NCBI RefSeq assembly: GCF_000807255.1
Contig: NZ_CP009268.1
Location: 4,288,102 to 4,352,101, forward strand
DNA length: 64,000 bases
From: Clostridium pasteurianum DSM 525 = ATCC 6013
GTDB lineage: Bacteria > Bacillota > Clostridia > Clostridiales > Clostridiaceae
Direction of reading: 5' to 3'
The notes beneath the pieces were generated by a model. It worked only from the letters and a program-made list of their open reading frames with translations, was not told the origin of the DNA and searched no databases. Numbering within the stretch: position 1 is the stretch's first letter; each line of letters starts with the position of its first letter. Positions 51,305 through 61,928 of this stretch are shown here, piece after piece. The position numbers and the translations under genes were made by a program.

Positions 51305-51985
51305 ATGTTTATATTAATAGTAAAAGCAATATTAATTGGAATTAGTACGGGTTTTATTCTCTCAATTCCACTTGGCCCTTCCGCTCTAGAATCAATACGA
51401 AGAACTGCTTCTAGAGGTTTTAAAGAAGGATTTAAAGTATCTCTAGGTTCATTGAGTGCAGATGTTTTTTATTTATTATTAATAAATTGTGGTCTTGCTA
51501 ATATATTAAGCACTAATCCCAAAACAGAAGCTTTATTTTGGATTATATCTGGTTCCATATTAACTTTTATAGGTTATAATTCAATTAAACATAAAAATGG
51601 CAATGAGACCTTCTTATCTAAATTTATGAAAAACCTAAATTTATCTTCTTTACCTTTTTTAACTGGTTTTTTTATAACTGTATCTAATCCAATGACACCA
51701 TCCATATGGTTAACTTTAAGTGGTACTGTAATAAGAGCTTGGTATTATATAAATATAACTTGCTATTATATTTTTATTATTTCTATAATAATTGGTATGA
51801 TTTTATGGTTTGCGCTTTTGAACTTCCTAGCACTTAAAGGTTTTAATTTATTGGGAAAAAATCACTCTAATAAAACAGTTTATCTTTTAATGTTCGGAAC
51901 AGTATTTACAGGATTAATATTTGTTATATATGGAATTTATAGTTTTTTTAATTCCAATATTATTATAATGAAATACTTACATTAA
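51305..51985 (+). CDS. LysE-family transporter
   Basis: This protein of 226 residues is read from the third ATG (51305), because the GAGGT ribosome site lies inside the longer reading from 51290. It has about six membrane helices. The first helix includes GISTGFILSIPLGPSALESIRRT, the LysE/RhtB signature, and SNPMTPSIWLTLSG occurs in the middle. It probably exports amino acids or related small molecules. It points away from mscS. Confidence 0.8.
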   Translation: MFILIVKAILIGISTGFILSIPLGPSALESIRRTASRGFKEGFKVSLGSLSADVFYLLLINCGLANILSTNPKTEALFWIISGSILTFIGYNSIKHKNGNETFLSKFMKNLNLSSLPFLTGFFITVSNPMTPSIWLTLSGTVIRAWYYINITCYYIFIISIIIGMILWFALLNFLALKGFNLLGKNHSNKTVYLLMFGTVFTGLIFVIYGIYSFFNSNIIIMKYLH

Positions 51986-52072
51986 ATTATTTTTTTATAG
52001 ATAAATATATTTATATTTTGTAGTATAAAGCTCTTCTTTTTTGGGTAAAATTTCAAAAAAGGAGGTTTTTTT

Positions 52073-52648
52073 ATGGTAAATAAAGTAATGATTGATTCAA
52101 CGGAAAATAACTGTATTTTTAAAATTAGAGATACATTATCTAAAGAAATTTTATCTACACTTAAAGAAAACAGACCAATAATTTTATTATGTATTGGTAC
52201 CGATAGATCAACAGGTGATTCTTTAGGTCCATTAGTAGGTGATAAGCTTAATTTTTTAATTCGAGATCACATATTCATATATGGTAATTTAAAATCTCCA
52301 ATACATGCTAAAAATTTATGTGATACTATAACTAAAATTAAATCTACCTACAAAAATCCATATATTATAGCCGTAGACGCTTGTCTTGGCAGTATACAAA
52401 ATGTTGGTAAAATTATAATAGAAAATAAGCCTGTAATTCCTGGCGCAGCTATGAATAAAGATCTCCCACCTGTAGGTAATTTAAGTATTACTGGAATAGT
52501 AAATATAGCTGGTTCATTAGAATTTATGGTACTTCAAAATACTCGATTATACGTAGTAATGCATTTAGCTGACATGATATCAAAAGGCATTTATCATTCT
52601 ATTATTAAAACTGTAGGTGGAAAAAGAAATATTACTTTAAACACCTAA
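52073..52648 (+). CDS. yyaC: Spore protease-like protein YyaC
   Basis: This 191-residue protein contains ILLCIGTDRSTGDSLGPLVG near residue 42 and VDACLGSIQNVGKIIIENKP, the YyaC (DUF1256) signature, which resembles the spore protease GPR fold. It has a strong AAAGGAGG site. YyaC genes lie near parA-parB in spore formers. It faces the DUF4446 gene with a bidirectional terminator between. Confidence 0.9.
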   Translation: MVNKVMIDSTENNCIFKIRDTLSKEILSTLKENRPIILLCIGTDRSTGDSLGPLVGDKLNFLIRDHIFIYGNLKSPIHAKNLCDTITKIKSTYKNPYIIAVDACLGSIQNVGKIIIENKPVIPGAAMNKDLPPVGNLSITGIVNIAGSLEFMVLQNTRLYVVMHLADMISKGIYHSIIKTVGGKRNITLNT

Positions 52649-52951
52649 AAATCTTTTTACATTTGTTTTACTTAACAAATCACTTGGAAAATTCAAATAT
52701 TCTGTAGAAGTGATAGAATACTCTATTGATACTTAATTACAATATCATAATTCTTAAATATTTCTATATTATCAATAAAATTTATCAGTACTTATTTACT
52801 TTCAACTATAGATAGTTATCCTAATATGATTAACTTTTATCTTTAACAAATTTTCTACTTATTTGTATTTTGTATTTATTATATTATTTAAATTTTTATG
52901 TAAAAAATTTATAATATTTTATTTATAAATTTATCATACTTACATTTAAAT
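52649..52951. other. AT-rich spacer after yyaC
   Basis: About 300 bases with no open frame, promoter or RNA structure I can support. Confidence 0.5.
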
Positions 52952-53000
52952 ATAACTAAAAAAACCTCTCAAGATTTCTGTGAGAGATTTTTTTAGTTAT
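52952..53000. terminator. Bidirectional terminator between yyaC and the DUF4446 gene
   Basis: CTCTCA (52966-52971) and TGAGAG (52981-52986) form the core. Flanking A and T runs and ATAACT/AGTTAT extend it to about 20 base pairs with one mismatch. Both convergent genes (yyaC, DUF4446) can end here. Confidence 0.8.
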
Positions 53001-53021
53001 ATTCTTTATTTAAAAATATTT

Positions 53022-53522
53022 TTATTTTTTACTTACCGCATCTTTTAATACATATTCTTCCTCATCAGACAAATCATATCTCGATATTCCTTTGTCTATA
53101 GGTTTTGCATAAGTTGTACTTTCATTTCTGCCATATATACTTGTTATAACTACTCCATCATTATTATTATCAAGTAATGCAATAGAAAAACTCAAATCAC
53201 TACCAACATCTTCAAAGGCCTTATAACGTACTATTGATATGTTTTGTAAACATTTATTTACTTTTTCATTAATACCATTATATTCGTTTTTAATTTTAAT
53301 AGAATCATTATTAATATTATCTATTTTATCCATATAGGATTCTATTAATTCTTCTATATTATTATTTTCTACTCCTCTTGTTAATTTCCTGTACTTACTC
53401 TCTAATCTATTAATGGCTTTTATATTAACAAACATATTTATTAATAATATTATTATTAATATAATTAAAATACCTACTATGTATATACTTAAATTATTAT
53501 ATATTTCAATTATATTTTGCAT
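53022..53522 (-). CDS. DUF4446 family membrane protein
   Basis: This 166-residue protein has one N-terminal membrane helix (IYIVGILIILIIILLINMFV), a coiled-coil region (about 30-95) and a C-terminal domain with VRYKAFEDVGSDLSFSIALL and GVVITSIYGRNESTTYAKPI, which marks DUF4446. It follows parB in many clostridia. Function unknown. Confidence 0.85.
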   Translation of the reverse strand: MQNIIEIYNNLSIYIVGILIILIIILLINMFVNIKAINRLESKYRKLTRGVENNNIEELIESYMDKIDNINNDSIKIKNEYNGINEKVNKCLQNISIVRYKAFEDVGSDLSFSIALLDNNNDGVVITSIYGRNESTTYAKPIDKGISRYDLSDEEEYVLKDAVSKK

Positions 53523-53555
53523 TTATTTATTTTTACCATCCTTTCATTCTATAAA

Positions 53556-53571
53556 TGTTTCACGTGAAACA
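53556..53571. other. parS site 1
   Basis: TGTTTCACGTGAAACA is a perfect 16-base parS palindrome, 3 bases after the parB stop. ParB loads here for chromosome segregation. Confidence 0.95.
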
Positions 53572-53573
53572 TT

Positions 53574-54434
53574 TTAAATTTTTAATATATCTAATATTCT
53601 TTGAAGATCCTCATTAGAATAATACTCTATTTCAATTTTTCCTTTATTATTTTTATTTTTCAGATTTACTTTTGTACCAAACATTCCTTCAAGTTTATTT
53701 CTTATTTCATTGATATAAATATTTTCATTTTCTGTATTACTCTTTTTAACTTCTTTCTTATTATTTAACTTTAAATTTTTAATAATTTTTTCTATTTCTC
53801 TAACACTTAAATCTTCATCTATTACTTTTTGTGCAATTTCATATTGTAAATCATTATTATCAATACTTAATATAACTCTAGCATGCCCTTCTAGTATAAC
53901 ACCATCTATTAAATATTCTTGAACCCTCTTATCTAAATTTAATAATCTAATGGAGTTTGTAATAACTGTCCTTGATTTTCCAATTCGTTTTCCTAATTCC
54001 TCTTGTGTTATATTAAAATCTTCTAATAATTTTTTATAGGCTAAACCTTCTTCTATTGGATTTAAATCTTCTCTTTGTATGTTTTCTATTAAAGATACTT
54101 CCAATAAATCTTTATCAGATAATTCCATAATTACTGCAGGTAATTCTTTCATTCCTATACTTTTAGCCGCTTTCCAACGCCTCTCACCTGCAACTATAAT
54201 ATAAAAATCATCTACTTTTTTTAATATAAGTGGTTGAATAATTCCATGTTGCTTAATAGATTGTGCTAACATTATAATTTTTTCATCATCAAAGTTTTTT
54301 CTAGGTTGATTATAATTAGGCTTTATTAAATTTATAGAAATCAAATTAACATTTTTATTAGTTTCATTGTTTTCTAATAGATTCTGATTTATTAATGCAC
54401 CTAACCCTTTACCTAATCCACCTTTTTTGTTCAC
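53574..54434 (-). CDS. parB: Chromosome partitioning protein ParB (Spo0J)
   Basis: This protein of 286 residues is read from a GTG at 54434 (GAGAGGTG site), giving MNKKGGLGKGLGALI. A GTG three codons earlier is also possible. It has the CTP-binding motifs NYNQPRKNF and IVAGERRWKAA, and SLIENIQREDLNPIEEG. The helix-turn-helix reads GKSRTVITNSIRLL, with Arg at the position that, with Gly near HAR (LEGHARV), marks parS rather than NBS binding. It is paired with parA upstream. Confidence 0.95.
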   Translation of the reverse strand: MNKKGGLGKGLGALINQNLLENNETNKNVNLISINLIKPNYNQPRKNFDDEKIIMLAQSIKQHGIIQPLILKKVDDFYIIVAGERRWKAAKSIGMKELPAVIMELSDKDLLEVSLIENIQREDLNPIEEGLAYKKLLEDFNITQEELGKRIGKSRTVITNSIRLLNLDKRVQEYLIDGVILEGHARVILSIDNNDLQYEIAQKVIDEDLSVREIEKIIKNLKLNNKKEVKKSNTENENIYINEIRNKLEGMFGTKVNLKNKNNKGKIEIEYYSNEDLQRILDILKI

Positions 54435-54439
54435 ATTTA

Positions 54440-55207
54440 TCACCTCTCTTGTCTAGTAATAAATTCATCTGTTAAGGAATTATAATATTCGGCCCCTTTG
54501 CACTTATTATCATAAAGTAAAATAGGAAGTCCAAAACTAGGAGCTTCAGCAAGTCTAATATTTCTAGGTATAGTAGTTTTAAATACTTTATTCATAAAAT
54601 ATTTATCTACTTCATTATACACTTCATTTGATAGTTTAGTCCTATTATCAAACATTGTAAGTATAACACCTTCTACATATAGACTTTTATTTAAAGACTT
54701 CTTTACTAATTCAATAGTGTTTACAAGTTGTCCTACTCCTTCCAAAGCATAAAATTCAGCTTGTATAGGAATTAAAACACTATCAGATGCACATAAAGAA
54801 TTAATCGTCAACAATCCTAATGATGGAGGACAATCAATAAATATATAATCATATTCAATATCTAAATTTTTAATTTTATCCTTTAAAATAGTTTCTCTAT
54901 TTTTTGTCTCTATTATTTCTATTTCTGCGCCTGCAAGTTCTATTGTAGATGGAGCAACATATAAATTTTCTATAAGCTGAGATTTCAATATAACATCTTT
55001 TAATTCAGTATCTTCAGTCATTATATTATATATAGATTTTTCAATATTAGCTTTATCAATTCCAAATCCACTAGTAGTATTTCCTTGAGGATCAATATCT
55101 ATTGTTAAAATCTTATATCCTTTCATAGCTAGATATGAACAAAGATTAATATTAGTAGTAGTCTTACCCACCCCACCTTTTTGATTAAATATACTTATTA
55201 CTTTCAT
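54440..55207 (-). CDS. parA: Chromosome partitioning ATPase ParA (Soj)
   Basis: This protein of 255 residues is read from the ATG at 55207 (GAGGTG site); a TTG six codons earlier is less likely. The deviant Walker A is QKGGVGKTTTNIN (about 9-21), followed by DIDPQGNTTSGFG and the Walker B YDYIFIDCPPSLGLLT. It drives segregation with ParB and influences DnaA. The parB ribosome site overlaps its end. Confidence 0.95.
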   Translation of the reverse strand: MKVISIFNQKGGVGKTTTNINLCSYLAMKGYKILTIDIDPQGNTTSGFGIDKANIEKSIYNIMTEDTELKDVILKSQLIENLYVAPSTIELAGAEIEIIETKNRETILKDKIKNLDIEYDYIFIDCPPSLGLLTINSLCASDSVLIPIQAEFYALEGVGQLVNTIELVKKSLNKSLYVEGVILTMFDNRTKLSNEVYNEVDKYFMNKVFKTTIPRNIRLAEAPSFGLPILLYDNKCKGAEYYNSLTDEFITRQER

Positions 55208-56195
55208 AAAATCACCTCGATTCAAAATTTTTTTAATTTTATTTAAATTTTATAATATTGTAAAATCTATCATTACTTATTATTATAATCTCATAATCTC
55301 ACTTATTAAATACATTTCATAAAACATTTATAAAAAAATTAATTTTATAAAATTTATCATATATATTTAAGATTGTAACTATTAATTTATCTTTATAAAA
55401 ACAATATAATTTTTATTATATAAAGAAAAACTTTAATAAAACTATATTTTATTAAATAATAGTCTTTTCTGAAAGTGAAACTTTGAATAGATTTCTTTAA
55501 AATATGTATACAAACAAATCTTTAAATCTCATTGAATAGATTTTAAAATCAATTATATTTATTTTAGAAAAATATGTTCACTACATAGAAATCTTCACTA
55601 TTAATTTTCTAAGATAATATATTTTATAAATAAAATAGTAGTATAATTTATCATAAAATCATACTACCAACTTTACAATTCTTTACAAAATTAAAAGAAT
55701 TGTAAAAAGTACTTTCATACTTCGATATTTTTTACAAATTCTTATAATCCAAAAATTATATAGATATTTATTAGTATATATAATTTTTTATATTTTTATT
55801 TATTAAAAGTAATTTATTTAAGTTATATCTTAAAAATCAGATATGTTTTTATTAACGTATTAAAATTCAAACAATAATTAACATAATACTTTGTAAATTA
55901 AGACTTACATAAAAATCAAAAAACTTTAGATAATAAAGTCAATAAATTTTAGGTTAAATTTAACTTAAATCGGATTGTTATAAAATTATGCCTATGATAA
56001 ATGATAAAATTAGAATAAATTATTTTATTAATAAAAATAATTTTATATTATATAAGGTATAGTACTATAAAAATTAATTTATTTTAAAATATGTAAATTT
56101 TACATAGGATTCAAATAACTGAATATAAAAATATTTGATTTTAAATTTATATATTTGATACAAATATTTATTAATAATATAAATTATTTATTTAA
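55208..56195. other. Long AT-rich non-coding region between noc and parA
   Basis: Almost 1 kb has no open frame with a ribosome site. It holds two clear hairpins: 55638-55667 (GTAGTAT/ATACTAC) and 55672-55706 (13-base perfect arms TTTACAATTCTTT/AAAGAATTGTAAA). A direct repeat TTGAATAGATTT lies near 55484 and 55531. It might contain a small RNA or simply be spacer near the origin. Confidence 0.5.
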
Positions 56196-56211
56196 TGTTT
56201 CACGTGAAACA
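56196..56211. other. parS site 2
   Basis: TGTTTCACGTGAAACA is a second perfect parS palindrome. It directly follows the noc stop codon. The spacing to site 1 is about 2.6 kb. Confidence 0.95.
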
Positions 56212-56994
56212 TTACTTCTTTTTTATCTTAATTGTAACTTCTATAAATTCATCTAACTCCTTAGATCTATAATTAGCACTAATACCATATTTATCAAAGA
56301 CCTGTTTTATAGTGTTAATATATACTTTAGGACTAAATATACCTTTTATTCTTTTTTTTCCATCAGAAGCCAATTCAATCGTTTCTAATTTAATTAATTC
56401 TTTTTCTATAAGTTCTTCAGTATTTTTAACATTTAGATCTTTTTCTATAATAATATTTAATATTTTCTTTTGAAATTCCTCATCAGGTAATTTTAGCAAA
56501 GCTCTGGCATGTCTTTCTGTTAATGAATTTTTTAAAATAATATCTCTTATACTTTTATTAAGTTTAAGAAGTCTTAGTTTATTAGATATTGTGGATTGCT
56601 TTTTACCGATGCTAGTAGCAAGCTGTTCTTGAGTATAACCATGCTCTTTAATTAAATTATAATAAGCTTCTGATTCTTCCATGAAATTCAAATCTTCTCT
56701 TTGAAGATTTTCCAATAGTGCAAGTGCAGCTGATTCTTTATCTGAAATATTATTTATAATTACTGGTACTAATTCAAGACCGACTATTTTAGCTGCTCTC
56801 AATCTGCGTTCACCAGCTATTAATTCATATTTATTTTCACCAATATTTCTTACAGATAAAGGCTGCATTATACCATAATTTTTTATTGATTGTGCTAATT
56901 CATTAAGTGAATTCTCATCAAAATATTTTCTTGGTTGATAAGTATTAGCAACTATCCATTCTACATTTATATTAACTATATTATTATTAATCAT
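56212..56994 (-). CDS. noc: Nucleoid occlusion protein Noc (ParB paralogue)
   Basis: This 260-residue ParB-type CTPase has NTYQPRKYF, LIAGERRLRAA, LLENLQREDLNFMEES and the helix-turn-helix GKKQSTISNKLRLLKL. The four residues that separate Noc from ParB specificity read Gln, Lys, Lys and (in LTERHARAL) Arg, which is the Noc set. It should therefore bind NBS sites rather than parS, although a parS adjoins the gene. It starts MINNNIVNINVEWIV and lacks the basic amphipathic helix with which Bacillus Noc binds the membrane. Confidence 0.88.
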   Translation of the reverse strand: MINNNIVNINVEWIVANTYQPRKYFDENSLNELAQSIKNYGIMQPLSVRNIGENKYELIAGERRLRAAKIVGLELVPVIINNISDKESAALALLENLQREDLNFMEESEAYYNLIKEHGYTQEQLATSIGKKQSTISNKLRLLKLNKSIRDIILKNSLTERHARALLKLPDEEFQKKILNIIIEKDLNVKNTEELIEKELIKLETIELASDGKKRIKGIFSPKVYINTIKQVFDKYGISANYRSKELDEFIEVTIKIKKK

Positions 56995-57086
56995 AGAATA
57001 TCATCCCTTATCTTATATATTTTATTATGTTATTTTCTCCATATCTTAACAAAATCCTTCTTTTTATGTAATAATATATTCGACAA

Positions 57087-57806
57087 TTATTTTAATGGTT
57101 TTTTAGTAACAATTCCAGACTTCCTAGGGAATTGTTTAGGTGTTTGTTTAATTTTTTTAACTATAACAAGATTGTGCTTTAAATCACTTTCTTCAATATC
57201 TACTTTTATTATATCTTCTAATCTACCACCTAAAGTTCCAATAGCATTTTTAGATTCAAGTATTTCTTCTTCAATAGAAGGGCCTTTTAATGCTACAAAA
57301 TATCCTCCAACTTTAACATAAGGTATACAAAATTCACTTAAAACAGTCATATTAGCTACTGCTCGTGAAGTTGCAATATCAAATTTTTCTCTGTATTCAA
57401 TATTCTTAGCATAGTCTTCAGCTCTTCCATGGATTGTTTTTATATTTTTAAGATCTAACCTATCTATAACTTCATTTAAAAAATTAATCCTTTTATTTAA
57501 AGAATCTAATAGAACTACACATATTTCTTCATTAATAATTTTTATAGGTATACCTGGAAATCCAGCTCCAGTACCTATATCAATAATATTTTTTGCATTT
57601 TTTAAAAATGGAAATCTAAATATTTTAATTGAATCAATAAAATGCTTTTTAACTATTTCTCCATCTTCAGTTATAGCGGTAAGATTTATTTTTTCATTCC
57701 ATTCCTTAATTAAATTCTTATATTTCATAAATTTATTATACTTTTCTTCATTAAAAACAACACCTTCATTATCACAAGCACTTTCCATTATATTAAAATA
57801 TTTCAT
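57087..57806 (-). CDS. rsmG: 16S rRNA (guanine-527-N7)-methyltransferase RsmG
   Basis: This 239-residue methyltransferase uses SAM; the binding motif is [17 protein letters not shown] (about 72-88). [14 protein letters not shown] and [14 protein letters not shown] are family signatures. It modifies 16S rRNA near the streptomycin site. It lies between mnmG and noc, the usual order. Length is normal. Confidence 0.95.
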   Translation of the reverse strand: MKYFNIMESACDNEGVVFNEEKYNKFMKYKNLIKEWNEKINLTAITEDGEIVKKHFIDSIKIFRFPFLKNAKNIIDIGTGAGFPGIPIKIINEEICVVLLDSLNKRINFLNEVIDRLDLKNIKTIHGRAEDYAKNIEYREKFDIATSRAVANMTVLSEFCIPYVKVGGYFVALKGPSIEEEILESKNAIGTLGGRLEDIIKVDIEESDLKHNLVIVKKIKQTPKQFPRKSGIVTKKPLK

Positions 57807-57880
57807 TTATACCCTCCGTTATGTAAATACTTTATTTATATGTTAATATTATATACTAACTATATAAATGATTAAATAAA

Positions 57881-57912
57881 ACCTTAGTGCAAATATTTTA
57901 CTTCACTAAGGT
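57881..57912 (-). terminator. Terminator after mnmG
   Basis: Nine-base perfect arms ACCTTAGTG (57881-57889) and CACTAAGGT (57904-57912) surround a 14-base loop. TTTTATTTAAT follows on the minus strand. It lies 9 bases after the mnmG stop codon. Confidence 0.85.
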
Positions 57913-57920
57913 TTTAAAAA

Positions 57921-59807
57921 TTATATAGACATTTTTCTAAAATACTGCTCTAAATATATCATTAGAACTGATATATCAGCAGGTGATACACCTGAAATTC
58001 TAGATGCTTGACCAATACTTACAGGTCTCATCTTATCTAATTTTTGTATTGCCTCTATTCTAATTCCTTTTACTTCATGATAATCTATCTTTTCCGGTAT
58101 ATGTCTATTTTCAAATTTTTTAAATTGCTCTACTTGTTCCAATTGCTTAATTATATATCCTTCATATTTTGTAGCTATATTTACCTCATCTATTATATCA
58201 TCAGATAGGTCTGTTCTTTCTAAATCTAATTTTTTTACCATATTATAATCAAGTTCTGGTCTTTTTATAAGTTCATACAAACTTATAGGTTTCTTTAACG
58301 TAGAAGAGCCTAGACTTTCCAAAAAATCATTATTTTCCTTTTTATTTGTAATTTGAACTCTTTTTAGCCTATCAATTTCTTTTTCTATAGAATCTCTTCT
58401 AAATTTAAATCTTTCATATCTAAAATCTGAAACTAATCCAATACTTCTTCCTATCTCTGTAAGCCTCAAGTCTGCATTATCCTGTCTTAATAAAAGCCTG
58501 TATTCAGCTCTGGATGTCATCATTCTATAAGGTTCATTAGTTCCTTTTGTAACAAGATCATCTATAAGTACTCCAATATATGCATCTGACCTTTTTAAAA
58601 TTAACGGATTTTTATTTTGAATTTTTAATGCTGCATTTATTCCAGCAATAAGACCTTGACAAGCTGCCTCTTCATATCCAGAACTACCATTTAATTGACC
58701 AGCTCCGAATAAGCCATCTATATCTTTAAATTCTAATGATAATTTTAACTGAGTTGGATCTATACAATCATATTCTATAGCATATGCTGTTCTAAGTATT
58801 TCAGCATTTTCTAATCCTTTAACAGTCCTTATCATTTGCAATTGTACCTCTTCTGGCAGAGAACTTGACATTCCCCCTACGTACATTTCATTAGTATTTT
58901 CACCTTCTGGTTCTATAAATACTTGGTGTTGGTTTTTATCTGGAAATCTCATTACTTTATCTTCTATAGATGGGCAATACCTAGGACCTACACTCTTAAT
59001 ACTTCCATTATATAAAGGTGACCTATCTATATTCTCTTTAATGATTTTATGAGTTTCTTCATTAGTATAAGTTAAATAACACAGTATTTGATTTCTATCA
59101 ATATTAGCACTTATAAATGAAAATGGTACTATTTTTTTATCTCCAGGCTGCTCTATCATTTTAGATTCATCTATAGATCTTCTATTAATACGAGCAGGTG
59201 TACCAGTCTTAAATCTTCTTAAAATCACATTCTGATCTATAAGGCTTTGAGATAATTCATTAGCAGTAGCTAAACCACTTGGTCCACCACTATAATTCAC
59301 TTCCCCAATTATTATTCTAGATCTTAAATAAGTTCCTGTAGACAATACTATACATTTACAAGAAAAATAAGCTCCATTCTTAGTTAATATTCCTTTCACA
59401 GCGCCATTTTCAAAATCTATACTTGTAACCTCAATTTGTTTTATATATAAATTATTCTGATTTTCCAATACTTCTTTCATTCTTTGAGAATATCTTCTTT
59501 TATCAGCTTGAGCCCTAAGAGAATGTACTGCCGGTCCTTTTGATAAATTTAACATTTTAGATTGAATAAATGTATAATCAATATTTACACCCATTTCTCC
59601 ACCTAATGCATCTATTTCTCTTACTAAATGTCCTTTAGCAGTTCCACCTACATTAGGATTACATGGCATCATAGCTATACTATCTAAGTTCATAGTACAT
59701 ATAAGAGTTTTAATTCCCATTCTTGAAGCAGCTAAAGCCGCTTCACATCCAGCATGACCAGCTCCAATTACTATTAAATCATAATCACCAGCAATATATT
59801 TTATCAA
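57921..59807 (-). CDS. mnmG: tRNA uridine-5-carboxymethylaminomethyl modification enzyme MnmG (GidA)
   Basis: This 628-residue FAD enzyme contains the dinucleotide motif [15 protein letters not shown] (about 13-27), [20 protein letters not shown] and, near the C-terminus, [18 protein letters not shown]. With MnmE it modifies U34 of several tRNAs. It follows mnmE by 9 bases, so the two subunits are made together. Length is normal. Confidence 0.97.
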   Translation of the reverse strand: MIKYIAGDYDLIVIGAGHAGCEAALAASRMGIKTLICTMNLDSIAMMPCNPNVGGTAKGHLVREIDALGGEMGVNIDYTFIQSKMLNLSKGPAVHSLRAQADKRRYSQRMKEVLENQNNLYIKQIEVTSIDFENGAVKGILTKNGAYFSCKCIVLSTGTYLRSRIIIGEVNYSGGPSGLATANELSQSLIDQNVILRRFKTGTPARINRRSIDESKMIEQPGDKKIVPFSFISANIDRNQILCYLTYTNEETHKIIKENIDRSPLYNGSIKSVGPRYCPSIEDKVMRFPDKNQHQVFIEPEGENTNEMYVGGMSSSLPEEVQLQMIRTVKGLENAEILRTAYAIEYDCIDPTQLKLSLEFKDIDGLFGAGQLNGSSGYEEAACQGLIAGINAALKIQNKNPLILKRSDAYIGVLIDDLVTKGTNEPYRMMTSRAEYRLLLRQDNADLRLTEIGRSIGLVSDFRYERFKFRRDSIEKEIDRLKRVQITNKKENNDFLESLGSSTLKKPISLYELIKRPELDYNMVKKLDLERTDLSDDIIDEVNIATKYEGYIIKQLEQVEQFKKFENRHIPEKIDYHEVKGIRIEAIQKLDKMRPVSIGQASRISGVSPADISVLMIYLEQYFRKMSI

Positions 59808-59816
59808 TTAATTCAC

Positions 59817-61196
59817 CTACTTTCCTAAACAAAAATTTTTAAATATTTTTTCTATTAAATCTTCTTCCATAGTATCACCAGTAATTTGGCCTAAATTATA
59901 CCAAGCATTCCTTATATCTATTGATGCTAAATCTATAGCAGATGTATTTTTCAAAGCATTTATGGCCTCTAAGCAATTGGATTTTGCACTAATCAAAGCA
60001 GCTTTATGTCTAATATTTGTAATAATCAAATTACTAGCTTTTATATTTTCATTAAAAAATAGTTCTTTAATCTTATCCTTTAGTATATCTATGCCAAAAC
60101 CATTTTTAGCAGACATCTCTATTACATACTTAGATGATAAAATTTTTAAATCAGTATTTTGTATTTTTCTGGGTAAATCTGTTTTATTTAATATAACAAT
60201 ATATTTTTTATCTTTAATATGTCTTATTATGTCTAAATCTTTATTATCTATTTCTCTACTAGAATCTAAAATAAATATTATTAAATCTGCTTCATCTATT
60301 TTTTTTATGGAATTTTCTACACCTATTTTTTCTACAATATCTTTAGTTTTACGTATTCCCGCGGTATCAATTATCTTTACAGGTATTCCCGAAATATTTA
60401 TATATTCCTCTATCAAATCTCTAGTGGTTCCTTCAATATCTGTAACAATTGCTCTTTTTTCTTCTAATAAAGCATTTAATAATGAAGATTTTCCAACATT
60501 AGGTTTACCAACTATAGCAGTGTTTAAACCTTCTCTAATTATTTTACCTTCATCTGCTGAATTAATTAAACTTTCAATTTTATAAAGTACAGCTTTTAAT
60601 TGAATAATTGTATCTTCAGAAGTTAACTCCTCAAGATCATCTTCCGGATAATCCACTGTTGCTTCAATATGAGCTATCAACTCTAATAATTTTTTTCTTA
60701 AATCATTAATACACATTGAAAGACTTCCCTCAGACTGTTTAACTGCCGCTTTCATACTCATATCTGTTTTTGAAGTTATTATATCCATAACAGCTTCTGC
60801 CTGACTAAGATCTATTCTTCCGTTTAAAAACGCTCTCTTAGTAAACTCACCTGGTTCTGCAATCCTTGCTCCAGCTTTTAACACTTCTTCTAAAACCCTA
60901 TTAGTTGAAAAAATTCCACCATGACAATTTATTTCTATAGTATCCTCAGCTGTAAAACTTTTAGGTCCCTTCATAAAACTTACGATAACATCGTCTATAT
61001 TTTCTCTAGTTGTTAATTCAACTATATTACCATATTGCATAGTGTAAGGTTTAATATTCAAAAGTGTTCTTCCGCTTTTAGCTCTAAAAATCTTATTTAC
61101 TATATTTACTGAATCTTTTCCCGAAACTCTAATGATAGAAATTCCGCCTTCACCTAATGCTGTAGCAATTGCTACTATAGTATCAAATTCTTTCAT
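59817..61196 (-). CDS. mnmE: tRNA modification GTPase MnmE (TrmE)
   Basis: This 459-residue protein has a formyl-THF-binding N-terminus ([20 protein letters not shown]), a helical middle, a G domain ([12 protein letters not shown] about 228-239; [20 protein letters not shown]) and the C-terminal CLGK motif that carries the catalytic Cys. It works with MnmG. It has its own start 79 bases after the terminator of jag. Confidence 0.97.
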   Translation of the reverse strand: MKEFDTIVAIATALGEGGISIIRVSGKDSVNIVNKIFRAKSGRTLLNIKPYTMQYGNIVELTTRENIDDVIVSFMKGPKSFTAEDTIEINCHGGIFSTNRVLEEVLKAGARIAEPGEFTKRAFLNGRIDLSQAEAVMDIITSKTDMSMKAAVKQSEGSLSMCINDLRKKLLELIAHIEATVDYPEDDLEELTSEDTIIQLKAVLYKIESLINSADEGKIIREGLNTAIVGKPNVGKSSLLNALLEEKRAIVTDIEGTTRDLIEEYINISGIPVKIIDTAGIRKTKDIVEKIGVENSIKKIDEADLIIFILDSSREIDNKDLDIIRHIKDKKYIVILNKTDLPRKIQNTDLKILSSKYVIEMSAKNGFGIDILKDKIKELFFNENIKASNLIITNIRHKAALISAKSNCLEAINALKNTSAIDLASIDIRNAWYNLGQITGDTMEEDLIEKIFKNFCLGK

Positions 61197-61263
61197 AAAA
61201 TTTTGATGAGAATCTATCCTATCCTCACCAATTCCTCCTTTCTAATATATATTTTACAATTAA

Positions 61264-61287
61264 AAAGAAAGCCATCAGGCTTTCTTT
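61264..61287 (-). terminator. Terminator of the rpmH-jag operon
   Basis: Ten-base perfect arms AAAGAAAGCC (61264-61273) and GGCTTTCTTT (61278-61287) enclose ATCA, with TTTTTAATTG on the minus strand. The hairpin contains the jag stop codon. Confidence 0.85.
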
Positions 61288-61901
61288 ATATCAATTACCA
61301 CATATCTATTGGGTTCATCACCCTCACTATAAGTTTTAATGTTCTTACAACTTTGTAATGCAGAATGGATTATTCTTCTTTCGTAAGGATTCATAGGTTC
61401 AAATTTCATAATCTTTTTACTTTTTTGTACTCTATGTGACATTCTTATAGCAAGCCTCTTTAAAGTTTCTTCTCTTTTAGATCTATAATTTTCCGTATCA
61501 ATTGTTACTTTCTTATATTCTCCAGAATTATTTTTATTTACAACTAAGCTTACGAGATATTGAAGAGAATCTAAAGTTTCTCCTCTATATCCTATTATTA
61601 TTCCCATATTAGAGCCTATAATTTCAATATTAATTTTATTTTTTAATTCTTTGACTATAATTTCTGCATCAATACCCATATTATCAAAAATATTTTTTAA
61701 AAAATTTTTAGCTTCATCACAACAATTTCTTTTAATTGTAGCTTTTATTCTTGCAGGGCGTTTACCAATAATACTTAAAAGTCCTTTACTTCCTTCATCA
61801 ATAACCATAATATCTACTTTATCTTCAGTAACTCCAAGTTTATTAATAGCATTTTTTTTTGCTTCTTCTATAGTCTTACCTGTCATTTCAATACAATGCA
61901 T
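61275..61901 (-). CDS. jag: RNA-binding protein Jag (KhpB)
   Basis: This 208-residue protein has an N-terminal Jag domain (GKTIEEAKKNAINKLGV), a KH domain with GIIIGYRGETLDSLQYLV (about 108-125) and a C-terminal R3H domain (MNPYERRIIHSALQS). It binds RNA and affects cell division and sporulation. It follows yidC (spoIIIJ) as usual. Its ribosome site is a run of seven Gs (61910-61916). Confidence 0.93.
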   Translation of the reverse strand: MHCIEMTGKTIEEAKKNAINKLGVTEDKVDIMVIDEGSKGLLSIIGKRPARIKATIKRNCCDEAKNFLKNIFDNMGIDAEIIVKELKNKINIEIIGSNMGIIIGYRGETLDSLQYLVSLVVNKNNSGEYKKVTIDTENYRSKREETLKRLAIRMSHRVQKSKKIMKFEPMNPYERRIIHSALQSCKNIKTYSEGDEPNRYVVIDIKKA

Positions 61902-61928
61902 ACCTCAGGCCCCCCCTCAGTAAATCAA

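Noticed and set aside
59962..60585. Plus-strand frame of 207 codons
   Set aside because: It is antisense to the GTPase part of mnmE, with no ribosome site.
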